From contig JAEQBH010002358.1 of NCBI GenBank assembly GCA_016808115.1, positions 1 to 64,000 on the forward strand: a DNA stretch of 64,000 nt, read 5' to 3'. The stretch comes from Tetrastigma voinierianum (taxonomy: Eukaryota; Streptophyta; Magnoliopsida; Vitales; Vitaceae). The notes under the pieces are model-generated. The model was given only the letters and a program-made list of their open reading frames with translations, made no database searches and was not told where the DNA came from. Position numbers and translations under genes: made by a program. Positions 33,501 through 44,453 of the stretch are shown here, one piece after another (the first letter of the stretch is position 1; every line of letters starts with the position of its first letter).

Positions 33501-33760
33501 CTATGGGGTTATTACTGAGATTTGGGACCTTAATTATACTATGTTCAGAATTCGATCTTAGAGTGTGATTGGGTTGATAATAAGAATGGAATCAAAGTTG
33601 ATGATCTGGGTTTACCTTAGTTGACTTTAGTAAGTGGCTCGCCAAAGTAAGATGCGATTTCATATTAGCCTCCCCATTTCTGAAAGTCTTCTATGTACAA
33701 GATGAACTTAATCGAGATGGTTAATTTTTTTGTCGACTCCTCAATGAGACTTTACAAAAG
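30590..33760 (+). pseudogene. CACTA transposase (TNP2 / TNPD-like)
   Basis: The transposase cuts at the CACTA ends. The N-terminal Transposase-associated domain is at 30620-30850, with IKCPCLQCGN, HTPQKIQEHLFFYGID and HTWYWH. The Transposase_21 domain follows: DPELFA near 30955, a 31320-31460 block with VKVMWYFPQIPRFKRMFQ, SSKITKELIWH and HPSNSPSW, then SGPRQPRNDIDIYLAPLIED at about 31645-31700. DHQALMQQLLPV-like text near 32465 and a YVLENTS..QPYIE segment near 32960-33000 belong to the C-terminal part. DUF4216-like pieces are at 33490-33720 (MFRIRS, CDWVDNKNGIKVDDLG, FYVQDELNRDG). Stops and frameshifts occur throughout, and some gaps could be introns. The family usually has 800-1100 residues, and the parts here span that length. 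Confidence 0.82.
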
Positions 33761-33964
33761 AGCAAGCGATATAATAATCCCATGGACATTTCTCTTGAAC
33801 ACAATCAAGTCATATCTTCTTTGCGAAATTGAATTATTTGATCACGATGGATGACTTCTAATCAAATTTGTATTTGAGATGATTGTGAGGGAATTTGGGT
33901 TGAGAACAAATCATATATGTAACCAAATTGTAGCTTTGTTATGGTATTGTGAATTGATATGCTA

Positions 33965-33982
33965 CTATAGTTTTTTGTAGTG
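33965..33982 (-). repeat. Internal CACTA-terminus-like motif
   Basis: On the minus strand this reads CACTACAAAAAACTATAG, close to the terminal repeat at 24202. It lies between the transposase gene and the TNPA-like gene, where a true end is not expected. It may be chance, or the end of an internally deleted or nested CACTA derivative. Confidence 0.35.
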
Positions 33983-34204
33983 TAAATGTATGCTTACTAG
34001 TTCATTTATTTGTCTTTATTATTGGATGATTGTTATGCTTTCAATTTTTAATTTAATGTCGGAGTTGATGTTATCGAAACATTGAGATTATTATGTTTTA
34101 TGCAAATCAGCTGATTAGGTAATGTCTTAAATTAGTTAATTTTTTATACTATAAATTTTTCTTAGATATTTCAGTACTTCTATTTAAACATTATAATTAT
34201 TTTT

Positions 34205-36095
34205 ATGACAGGTATGGATATAGAACAAAAAAGATAAAACAACTCACGAAAAAAAAAAAAAGATGTAGAGGGATATGAAAGATTATGATTAGCAAGAATA
34301 GAGCAAGGAATAAAACTTACGGTAAAGTATAATGTTGATGGTGTTTATGTCGAACAAGTGACTGTTATGCATCTCACAAGTTATTTAGGCGTATTGGCCG
34401 CGTCTTATGGTGCCCGATTAAATATAACACTTGGCACCGTGTACCCTAAGCGGTGAAGAATAAATTGTGAGACTCCATTGAGGTAACTAGTCTTTTTTCT
34501 ATCTATAATGTTTTTTAATTCTATTTGTGAACCTTTTATTAACTAATAACTATGTTCATTACTTCTAAAAATTTTGCATTTACATTGGATTGTAAAAGTA
34601 GAAGGAATTGTATGAAATCAATGGGCAAGTGCTCTAGATCATTCAAGAACATGTTGACTGCAAAGTATGTCATTCCTTTCAAAGACCAACCAAAGCTTCT
34701 TATAAAACCACCAGTTGAATACATTTTTATTAAAGATGAAGATTGAATGATCTTTCTGTCGAAAGATTGTCTAAAAAGATTTGGGTAAATTTCCTAATTA
34801 TTTTCATATCATATACTCATATTTCTTTCATAATTTGAAATAAAATTTAGGAGTTTAGAAGTTCAAAAAGAAGAAGGAAAAACTATTTATAATCATCATC
34901 TTATTAGGGAAGGATATCTTTCAGTCTTGAGGATGGATGATAAGTTATAGATATTCATTTATTTACATTTTTATGTTGAAATTATTTGGATATCCTTATA
35001 TTACATTTCAATATTTTAATAGATGGCAACAACTGGCTTTATGAAAGTCACTGATATAAGCATATTATGGAAGAAAGCAATGGAGAAAAAAGATGGCACT
35101 TATGATGAAGTGGTCATTCCAGTAGAGGAGAAGATTGTAAGCATAAGTTATGTAACATATATTTCATTTACGTTAATAACTTATTCATATTAACCAATAT
35201 GACATTAAATTTTATAACATTATTGTGTCTTAGGATAAGATGTTGCAAGAGTCACAAGAAAATGGTTCGAGTTTCAATGGAAATGACATACTTACCGGAG
35301 CATTGGGAACTCTTGAATATAGTGGTCGAGTACGGGGCTAAAGGAAAGCATTATACACCACGAAAATATTTCCATTCTATGGTGGATCGTGCTTTGCGAG
35401 AATTTATGAAAGAATATGAAGACGACGATCAAAGTTTGAAGCAAACATTTTAGTCCAACTCTCTCATATGGTACCTACCACACCTCAATCTAATGTTAGT
35501 AACTCTAACATGTTCCAAAAACATATTGTCCTTCCTGAAATTGTTGAGTAACCAAAACGTCGAGTAGATGACCACACTCTTCCAGTTCTAAAAGCAAACA
35601 AGGTTTGATGTAATTAATAATATGTTCTATAATAAAAATGTAATAACACATAAACTCATAATTTTCATATCACTTATCTAGTTGAATCATTCCTATATAG
35701 TAAATGATATTTACAATATATGTTTGTATAATAAATTATATTAATAAACCGATAAGTTATGATAACTCATTTTTGTCTAACTAATTCTTACCTACTTGTA
35801 AAATTATCAACTTTAGATAGTTGCATATAATTAAACAATATTGTTTCATTTTATAGGTTAGGAAATGTCAATTGGTGAACAAAAGAAAATGTAGTTGCAG
35901 CTGGAACAATAGTACTTGAATGTGGTGTTAACTTCCTTCTTATTATGGATGCTTCTTATGATCCAAATGCAACACTTCTTATTGTGCCTATTCCAAGCAA
36001 TTACCCTTGTGGAATGCTATTATAGGCATCAGAGTTTTATGGCCTACCCAATTGGTCATTTTACTACTCATCTCATCCAGGTTTGTGCTTTTTTT
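34205..36095 (+). pseudogene. CACTA second gene, TNPA-like (Transposase_24-like), with introns
   Basis: The product probably binds subterminal repeats and helps excision. Exon text in order: RIEQGIKLTVKYNVDGVYVE, SYLGVLAA near 34380-34410; SRRNCMKSMGKCSRSFKNML and PFKDQPKLLIKPPVEYIF at 34597-34735; GFMKVTDISILWKKAMEKKD near 35035-35095; NGSSFNGNDILTGALGTLEY and KHYTPRKYFHS at 35260-35385; LPEIVE..RRVDDHTLPV near 35535-35585; and ECGVNFLLIMDASYDPNATL around 35918-35975. Two introns with GT/AG ends are readable, 34785-34850 and 35137-35233. A stop after the KDED segment at 34743 and other shifts break the frame. The gene runs into the gypsy insertion. Confidence 0.75.
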
Positions 36096-36123
36096 TTAAG
36101 TAAAAATATCTTGTTACTACTAA

Positions 36124-38775
36124 TGCAAAACCCAAGAAAATTCAATTTTTCTGAAAAAAAAAATGTAAAACGGAAATTTAAGTGGGAAAATCTGAAATTT
36201 TTCTAGATCTCGAATGATGAAACGGACTTCACCGTTGGAATCGTCTTGTGAAATATAGCTACCCTGTCAAATTTTGTCAAATTTTGAGACAATCGGAATT
36301 TCACGTTTTGAGAGGCACTGATAGTCACGAATGACACTTGGCACTTGTTTGAGTGGCTCACATTGAGCCCCGTATCAAATGCAGAGCAAGTCAAACAAGA
36401 GCCTAAGTGGGGCCCATATGGGACATGTCACCTTTTTGAAGGATGGAAATCGAAAGGTATGGATAAAATGGATAGAAATCAAAGAGCCCGATGAATGTGG
36501 ACATCCCACTTGACTTTGGACGAACAATTAGGTGGGACGAGAAAAGCGGGGAAGAGAAAGAAAGAGAAAGAGAGAGAAGAAGGAGGAGAAGCTCCACGCT
36601 TCTCTCTAGATTTCCGGCTTGATAAATGCGGAAATGCATTTCGTCGAGCAGAGGGAAAATTTTCCTTGCGGGAAGAGATTCAAGTAGAGACTAGAATTGG
36701 GGAGTTACGACAAACTCCAAGAGGTCGGGGTCTTTCTTCTACTTGGTTTAATTCTCGTTTAAAAGCCATACAAATGGTTTTAGTGTTTTGGGGCCGGAAA
36801 TGGCCATGCGTTTCAATCCTAATGGTTTGAGACTGAATGCTAGATTTTTGGACTACCTTTGGACAGTCCATGGGCTAGATTTCTAGTATGTTCGAATCTT
36901 TGTCCAGTTCAAGACTATTTTTCGGATGATCAGAGCTAGGAGTAATGAAACAGATTTGGATTTGTCCATGCGTCTGATTCGTATTATTAGAAATGAATAA
37001 CATGATTGTGGTGTGAAGAATGATGTTGTTAATGCATGCTAAGTTGATGTGTTAACATGGTTGTTTGGATTGTATGAAATTATATTGTAGAAAAATATAA
37101 TTGTTTATGAATCATGAAAGTTGTATGTAAGAATTGGCATGATTGCATTCATATGCACTGCAGCATCGCGTCGAGGCGGGTGTGGGTGCATGGAGATGGT
37201 AAATTCACCATTCTTGGTGAATGTGTGGTGAGCTCAAAAACGGGACAATGTTCAAGGTCGAGACTCACGGTCGTATAAAAACGGAAATAAATAATAAAAT
37301 ACGTGTGATGGGCGTAGCAAGTTGGGGTAGATTCCCCCTTGGGTGAAGAACCCAGGGCCCATTTACATGCAGTTCGCACTGATCACCCCGGTGGCCCATG
37401 AAAATGTCGGAAGGTGTATGACGATCCTACGATGAGACCCCGAAAATGACGTAGCCCATAAATAAACACATGAAATTTGATGATATTCAAATGAGTATTG
37501 GAGGTCGATCCAATGAGTTAAGTCATTGGGTGAAACCCCAATGACTGGTTTTCACACTCAGCGTTGCAAGTGTAAGGGAGTTGGTTGGGACTTGGGTTGT
37601 GCGCATGAGGAGTCACATCTCATACATGACATAAGATCGTTCCATGTAAGAATTGCATTTGTGTGGAATGTAAATGGATGTTTGGGTGTCTTTATATGCG
37701 CATTTAGGTGGAGAGTAACCCTTGTAAGAAAATTCAACTACTGGGCATTGCTCACCCTATTATGGGGAAAAAATTTCGTAATCAAGGTACAATCGTGATA
37801 GAACGATCCGGTGGTCTTAGAGGGCGAAGAAAAGGGCCAGATATGGCCTTGTTTTTGTATTGTGTAAATTCTGAGTAGAAAACCTAATTTCTTTATTGTA
37901 TAAGAAACAAAGAGTTGTAATAAAACTCGTTTTGGATAATAAATCATTTTGGCAAGTTTTCCAGGCTTCCTGTTATCTTGTAATAAAAAGACTAATTCAC
38001 ATTAAATTATGGTGTTTTGGATAGGAAAGGAAGAAGGAAAAGAGAAATTGGAAGTGGAGGGAGGCCAGATTAAGCTACTGCCTAATTTCAGCTTTTTGTC
38101 ACGATCAAGTCCCCCGTGTCGCGATAGAGTGGTGCAACGACTCACCAACGCTGCGTGCAGAGTGTACGCGACAGCGCACATCGCGTGAAGAGCGCCAAGA
38201 ATGCACGAGCAACGCATGGCACACGCAGATGTGAGCCGCTACAACGTAATTGCCGCCAGCGCGGGATTTGTAGTCGGAAGGTCCGTCACGACAAAAACTC
38301 GGCCATAACATACGACCCATATCCCTTCTGTCGCAATAGAGAATTCTCTATCACGATAGAGATTGCTCACCTGTGTCAATGGCAGTAACTTCTGGCGTCC
38401 TCGGCAGGGCTCAAATGGACTAGTGGCTCGGGTCACGACAGGTCTTCTCCGCCGCAATGCAGTTTTTCGACCCCGTGTCGAGACCGTGGACTAAGGTCGC
38501 GACGTGACGTAGCTAAGGCCGGAGGTCTGTGTCACGACACAAAGAATTGTGTCGTGACAGGCAGCGCAAATACACTTCTACCAGCGTGGCGATAGTATTC
38601 AAGTAAGGCTAATGCAAAAGAGCGCACGACAAGCAAGCGCAGCATGCGCAACAAGGATCCGCAGGAAGCGCATTGCACCATCATACGCGCTTGTCACGAC
38701 AAAGAATTCTCTATCGTGACAGAGTTGGTCAGAAAAAAAAGTCCAAATTTTCGATCCTCGAGAATTAGGTTGTCA
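36124..38775 (+). repeat. Left LTR of the plus gypsy element
   Basis: It starts TGCAAAACCC, the family start being TGTAAAACCC, and ends near GGTTGTCA just before the primer site. It aligns with 42531 onward (TCACCGTTGGA, GAGAYAGTCGGA blocks) and in reverse with 25462-27520 and 51364-53894. A purine tract (GAAAGAAAGAGAAAGAGAG) lies at about 36558-36577. The last 700 bases (38090-38710) are crowded with short TGTCACGACA / CTATCGTGACAGAG palindromes. The right edge is uncertain by a few bases. Confidence 0.72.
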
Positions 38776-38780
38776 TAGCT

Positions 38781-38793
38781 TGTATCAGAGCTT
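38781..38793 (+). other. Primer binding site of the plus gypsy element
   Basis: TGTATCAGAGCTT stands six bases after the inferred LTR end and matches TGGTATCAGAGC with one change, i.e. initiator tRNA-Met, as used by Tekay/Del elements. Confidence 0.6.
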
Positions 38794-39289
38794 AGGTACA
38801 CGAATACCTAGGACTCGATAAAGGCACGAGTTTAGAGATGATCATTTGGTGCATTTTATAATTCGATGTGTGTAATACGTGCATGATTTGTGTGAACATT
38901 TTACATGATGAATGGTATATGGAACACTAGGGTTAAAGAGCATAACCTTAGGGTCTTGGAAAAACAAAAGAACATAAAAACTGAAATTGAGTTGAATAGA
39001 ATTAGTGGTCAAAATTAGCACTACTAAGGAAAAAGGGATGGACGGTTAGTCTACGATGATCTGTCCATCTGGGTTGGAAATGTGCACTACTAGTTAGACT
39101 GATATTGAAATTTAATAACTCTGTTGCCATTTGACATGTGTAGATGGAAAGCCGAGGGTAGGGAGATAGAGGTCATCCACGAGGTGCTAGACAGGCACCA
39201 CATTTTTTTTATCAGCAAGCCTTTACAGAGGCCATGAGTGCTGCATTCACCAGTTTTGCATAGGTTAGAGCAGCTAGGGGTCAGGGAGG

Positions 39290-40030
39290 TTCGAGTAACC
39301 TCTATAGGTTTAATTCACATCACCCTCCGACATTCATAGGGGGAGGAGATCCGATGGTGGCAGACCATTGGTTCCGACATATCGAGAAGGTATTGGAGGC
39401 CATGGAGATCACCTCCGATGCGACCAGGATTAGGTTAGCTTCATTCCAACCATAGGGTGAGTCCCATGTGTGGTGGGATTGGGTTAAGGCCTCGAAGGAC
39501 ATAGAGGCGATGACTTGGGCAGAGTTCCACGAGCTCTTCATGGGCAAGTATTTTTCAGCCACTGCTAGACATGCAAAGGCCCAAGAGTTCCTAGAGCTAA
39601 AGCAGGAAACAATGATAGTGATGGAATACGTGGCTAAGTTCACAAAGTTAGCCCTGCTTTCTTTGATGATAAATTACGGCCAGACGCCAAGGTGAGGAAG
39701 TTTGAGAATGGGCTGAAGTTGTCCATTCAAGGCAATATCGTAGGACTCCTCCTACAGGATATGGACTTTATTGTCAGGACTGCTATGGCCATAAAGAGGG
39801 AGATGTAGGATGCAATTAACATCCGAGATGGTAGAAAATGAGGAAAGAGAGTCAGTCTTCTTCTAGTTCGGGAAAGAAGCCAAAGGCTTCTAGTTCACAA
39901 GGGTTCCAGGGACAGGGTCGCGGCCATCATGGCTAAGGCCAGGCCAGGGCTTTCAGTCAGGTAAGACTGATGACGTGTTATCTCTTCCATCATCTTAGAC
40001 ACATTCGTCGTGATTGTCCCCAGAGGTAGG
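39290..40030 (+). pseudogene. Gypsy gag with CCHC-like knuckle
   Basis: PPTFIGGGDPMVADHWFRHI at 39327-39386 and a capsid stretch at 39468-39660 (WWDWVKAS, ITWAEFHELF-like, KYFSATARHAKAQEFLELKQ, VMEYVAKFTKLA) are the classic retrotrans_gag domain. Knuckle remnants, CYLFHHLRHIRRDCP (39978-40022), have lost one Cys/Gly pattern residue. At least two frame breaks are visible. Confidence 0.8.
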
Positions 40031-40509
40031 GACCCCATGGTTTTAGGACAATGTAGTCCCAATCATTCGTGGGATAGACGCGGACACAATTTATTCCTCC
40101 ATACCCCAATGCAGGTCAAAGGAGCCAAGACTACCCTAGGTGCAACATAAGCGCTTCACATAAATAGCCATAGGCGATTATGGGTCGAGGTATAGCATGT
40201 GGCCTAAGGTGACGGACATTAGGGGTTCAAGGGCATGTCTACGCTATCACACCACCGACTAAGCCAGCAGATTAGTCAGCTATATAGAGTATGTTTCTAT
40301 TATCTCGCCTATCGGACGAGGTATTATTTGATTCCGTGCACGTATTCATTCATCACCGTATCAAGGCGTATGAGAGAATCAGCTCTAAAGGTCGAGACCT
40401 TGCAGAAGCCCCTATATGTGAGCGCCCTCTCCTGTAGACTAGGTGAGTGTGGACCCGATATGTCTGGGATGCGAGCCTGAGATCCTCCTTCGGATTCTAC
40501 TCATAGCAC

Positions 40510-40790
40510 TCGAGGGTCATGAGTAACGAGTTCACCGCCATCCTGGATGGACCGCCGACTGGTGATACCGAGTCACATCGATCGCGCGAGTTTAAAAGGG
40601 ATACCTTCTACACACAGGACGATTCTCGTGTTATGTTTCAAGGGGATAAGCACGATGTTTTGCCCTGCCATGTATCGCTTCCAAAGTCACTTATGCTTGA
40701 TGGGTCAGCCGGGCTAGCCTTAATTCCTAAAGTACGAGGAGAGATGTGACTTAGATTTGCCCCTTGCCAGTGCGAGGCGAGGATGTCTTT
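40510..40790 (+). pseudogene. Gypsy protease-flank fragment
   Basis: Text such as DSRVMFQGDKHDVLP and DGSAGLALIPKVRGE (40615-40740) matches the segment just after the aspartic protease in Tekay pol, where relatives read VTFQGDKHDALP. The catalytic DSG is not readable. Confidence 0.6.
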
Positions 40791-41510
40791 CCGAATGAAT
40801 CACGGATTACCTCCATGGTATAGACGTACTGTGATTGAAAGTTACACCCCTGAAGACGCGCCCATCCTACGACCGCATAGACACCAACCGAGTTTCCAAG
40901 AACTCAAGGTCTAGATACAAGAGTTACTGGATAAGGGATTCATTAGACTGAGCACTTCACCATGGGGCACTTCGGTTTTGTTTTCAAAGAAGAAAGACAA
41001 GATGCTTCGACTGTGCATTGACTACCGACAATTGAACAGGGTTATGATCAAGAATCGGTATCCATTACCAAGGATTAATGATTTATTTTATCAATTGAGA
41101 GGGGCGAGAGTCTACTCCAAGATGCACTCACACCGATTATCATCACCGAGGATTGTGTGGAGACAGATATCCCTAAGACAAAGATTCAGATGCGATGAGC
41201 ACTTTCTGAGTTCACGTGATGCCCTTCTTGACGACGACAAATAAATTCATGGACTTTAAGGCGCATGTGGTATCTAACCCCATTTGGATTAGTTTGTGGT
41301 GGTCTTCGTGGACGACATTTTGATCTACTCCCAGTCAAAGGAGGAGCATGAGGATCATTTAAGGGTCGTTATGTTTTATGAGGGACTACCGCCATACTTC
41401 AAGTTCAATAAGTGCGAGTTTTGGCCAATGAGGTGAGATTTTTAGTAAGGTAAAGTGGTGTCATCTTTCAGGCGTGCCGTTGGACCCCGAGAAGGTCGAG
41501 GCTATGATGA
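40790..41510 (+). pseudogene. Gypsy reverse transcriptase
   Basis: SKKKDKMLRLCIDYRQLNRV and NRYPLPRINDLFYQLRGARV lie at 40984-41115; the FVDDILIYSQSKEEHEDH catalytic segment is at about 41297-41355, with both Asp residues kept. GVPLDPEKVEAM follows near 41474-41508. Frameshifts separate the parts and there is a gap between palm motifs A and C. RNase H is absent after this point. Confidence 0.8.
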
Positions 41511-41524
41511 GTCATCAGAATTCG

Positions 41525-42430
41525 TAGGTCAGATATAAGAATGGAGACTTGTCTGATGTGTAATGGGGTACCAGATTCATAGTATCGACGGATCCACAGC
41601 CACTGGCTCATTTTGGAAGAGTTTCCAACGAGTTATGGGGACATAGTTGATGATGAGCATTGCTTTTCATCCCCAGACGAACTGTCAGTCGGAGAGGACC
41701 ATCCAGAATTTAGAAGACATGCTATGAGCCCGCATCTTAGATCTCAAGGGTAGTTGGGAAGAGCATTTACCCTTAGTGAAGTTCGCCTATAACAATAGCT
41801 ATTAGGCGAGCATACAGATGGCCCTACGGAGGCACTACAGTATAGCTACCCTATTAACTCGGGTCTGGCTGACAATACGGAGCAGAACTTTTATGGGTTC
41901 GACTCTTGCCAGGACACGTAGAAAGGCTGATTTGATACGGCCTTCATGGCTCAGAGCTCAGAGGAAGAGCTTACGCCTAACAGATAGCGGCAACCTCTAG
42001 AGTTTGAGGTAGGGGATCATGTCTTCTTGAAAGTGACGCCTAAGAGAGGAGTGGTTAGGTTCGACAAGCTGAAAGCTATCACCGAGATATAGTGGCCCTT
42101 CGGTGTACTCATGTGTGTGTAAAGTTTCTTATCGATTCGCGGTTACTACCAAGCTCTATCGAAAGTGTTCATGCATTCCATGTCTCATGCCCCAGGAATA
42201 CACTCCAGCATCCCACCATGTGGTGGATTAGTATGAGTTTGGTCGCGGATGGATGGAACTCTTCGAGAAGGACCGCATTTATCATGACATTTCTGGATTA
42301 GGTTTTTCAAGGTAAGACCATGAGGCTAGTAAAGGTATTGTGGCAGCACCAAGGAGTGGAGGAGGCAACATGGGAACGCAAAGACACTATACGTACCAAT
42401 TATCCTTTCTTATTTGAGGGTGAAGGTATG
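41525..42430 (+). pseudogene. Gypsy integrase core and chromodomain-like tail
   Basis: A fragment of the integrase core begins directly after RT: GVPDSIVSTDPQPLAHFWKS, then a block with SIAFHPQTNCQSERTIQNLE and LPLVKFAYNNSY at 41570-41800. GDHVFLKVTPKRGVVRFDK lies at 42014-42070, the GPF/GPY-type region. HVV, YE, KVLWQHQGVEEATWE-like text and YPFLFEG (42330-42425) form the chromodomain tail typical of chromoviruses. The integrase N-terminal zinc domain and RNase H are deleted. Confidence 0.78.
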
Positions 42431-42517
42431 TTTTTAAATATTGATATTAAAATGACGAAGCTGCATATGCATGTGATTGTATGTGTTTAGGTGTGTGAAT
42501 TTCGTGATTTAAATTTT

Positions 42518-42530
42518 TAAGGGGGAAGAA
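42518..42530 (+). other. Polypurine tract of the plus gypsy element
   Basis: AAGGGGGAAGAA directly precedes TGGAAACTCAA, the start of the right LTR. It primes plus-strand synthesis in the family and fixes the LTR border. Confidence 0.75.
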
Positions 42531-43888
42531 TGGAAACTCAAATTTGAATTTTAAATGGCGAAACGGTAAACTGCCACTACTGCACGGGTCAGAACCTAAA
42601 TTTTTCTAAACCTCAAATGACGAAACATACTCACCGTTGGATCTGCCTCTGAAACTATTTACTCGCGAATTTTGTCGATTCAGAGATAGTCGGATTTTTC
42701 ACGTCTTTCGAGGGGACAGGTGTTCTGTGAAAAAAAAAACGAGATTTTCAAGAGAAATTATGAAAGTTGGAAAATAATTTATATAATATTCATATAAAAT
42801 AATTTTAACTTAAACCAGGATGAAATTAATCGTTTCAGGGCAAAAATGAACCCAAACAGGTCGTGGACACATGGCGCAACGTGGGCTAAGTCTTAAAATT
42901 ATGGATAAGGTTAAAAGGTCAGAATTTTTGAGATAAAAGATCTCATTTTTCACTGGAAAACGTGGAGAAAAAAAAATGGAGAAAGAAAACCAAACACTCT
43001 CTCGCGATCCTCGGAGTTTCGTCGGTCAGAATTTGTTGAGCCAAGAATTAAAGTTTATCGCCTTGACGAGGGCTACGCGCAAGTACAAAAAAAAAAAAAA
43101 AAAGGGATTTCACCAAAGATCCAAAGGAGGAGATTTGGGGAAATCAAAGGTTTTGGGCTTAGGAGGTGTTCTTGAGGCCTCCAACCATTTCTACTACTTT
43201 CCAAGAGGTAGGGTTCTTCCTACTTTGGTTTATTTCTACCTTTAGGGGGCAGATTTAAGGGGCTGTTTGGCACGGTTTTGTGGCCTGTTTTTATGGCCTA
43301 TTCGTGGCCAGATTTGGGACTGATTTAAGGGGTTGTTTGGCACGGTTTTGTAACCTATTTTTATTGCATGTTTGTGGCCAGATTTGGGACTGATTTATAG
43401 CCCGTTAAGGGGCTATTTGGCATTCTTTTGTGGCCTGTTTATGGCTATGCTTAGGACTGATTTAAGGGGGCTGTTTGGCACGGTTTTGTGGCCTGTTTGT
43501 GGCCTATTTGTGGCCAGATTTGGGACTGATTTATAGCCTGTTAAGGCTGTTTCATGATTTGCAGCTTGTTTTTTATGGCTTGTTTGGTGGGATAGGTTTG
43601 GGACTGATTTAAGGGGGCTATTTGGAACGGTTTTGTGGCCTGTTTGCGGCCTAGCTCCAGGCTGGGGATTTGGGACTGATTTATAGGCCTGTTAAGGGGT
43701 TGTTTGGTACTTGCCAGGCCTGTTTTTATGGCCTTGTTTGTGACCAAATTTAGGTGACAGATTTATAGCCTATTTAAGGGCTGTTTGGGGCAAATTTTAT
43801 GGACAGGTTTAAGGACTGTTTTGGGTTGAAATTGTGGGCTGTTTTATGGTGTTATTACTTGATTATGTAATGACATGCTTGGTTGTTG
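42531..43888 (+). repeat. Right gypsy LTR, first part
   Basis: It starts TGGAAACTCAA and aligns with the left LTR through about 43230 (CACCGTTGGA, GAGATAGTCGGA, CCAAGAGGTAGGGTTCTTCC). It then departs into a tandem-repeat block. It is interrupted at 43889 by a copia element and resumes at 50289. Confidence 0.75.
43250..43850 (+). repeat. Tandem repeats of about 70-80 bases in the LTR
   Basis: About eight diverged units each contain AAGGGGCTGTTTGGCACGG, TTTTGTGGCCTGTTT, GTGGCCAGATTTGGGACTGA in order. Unit starts are near 43257, 43326, 43404, 43466, 43541, 43611, 43690 and 43770. The block has no counterpart in the left LTR of the same element. Confidence 0.85.
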
Positions 43889-44437
43889 TGTTGAGATTTA
43901 ATATGGAAATTAACACACAATATTCCAAATCATTGAACACAAACTCATCTCTGATAATAAAATAATAATAATAAAATAAAAAACATATAGAATACATACC
44001 GTTTGAAGAACACACAGCCATGAGAGATTTCCCTTCAGTTTATAGATCTTAAATCCCTGATCTCTTCTTCTCCCTTAATAAACTTCTCGATACGTAATCG
44101 TTTTCAGATCGATGGAATAGTGTCTAATCCGCACATGAAGGGGTTTCTATATATAACTTATTGATAGGAGAAGAGGGCCAAGAATACACGTTCAAAAACC
44201 GTTCTAAACGTGTAATTCAAATAACTATTCTTATAATAAATTATATTTATTATAAATAATTGTTCTTATAATAAATTATATTTATTATAAATAATTGTTC
44301 TTATAATAAATTATATTTATTATAATTTACCCACTCCATCAAGGGTAAATATCTTCATAATACTTAAAGATATTATATTCTTTAATTGGCTAAATACTAG
44401 GCTAGTACACCACTTAATTTTTAATGTGGAAATAACA
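43889..44437 (-). repeat. 3' LTR of the nested copia element
   Basis: On the plus strand it starts TGTTGAGATTTAATATGG and ends GTGGAAATAACA. A TATA box (minus strand GTTATATATAGAAA) is at 44146-44158. It carries three tandem copies of a unit of about 39 bases containing TTATAATAAATTATATTTAT (44229-44330), against two in the partner LTR. Confidence 0.88.
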
Positions 44438-44453
44438 TTTGGCCCACTAAACC
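44438..44453 (-). other. Polypurine tract of the nested copia element
   Basis: The minus strand reads GGTTTAGTGGGCCAAA directly before the LTR start TGTTATTTCC. It resembles the AGTGGGAG tracts of plant copia elements and confirms leftward orientation. Confidence 0.65.

Larger units (their letters stand above)
24202..36123 (+). mobile_element. CACTA (En/Spm, TNP2-type) DNA transposon, right end lost
   Basis: The left terminus CACTACAACAAAAAATAG is followed by subterminal repeats. A transposase gene (30590-33760) and a TNPA-like second gene (34200-36090) lie on the same strand. The element ends abruptly at 36123, where a gypsy LTR begins, and the other half is not recovered in the window. It also contains a solo gypsy LTR and much AT-rich filler. 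Coding parts have stops, so it is not autonomous. Confidence 0.78.

Noticed and set aside
43250..43850. CRISPR-like spaced repeats
   Set aside because: Units are contiguous, diverged and part of a plant LTR; there are no unique equal spacers and no cas genes.
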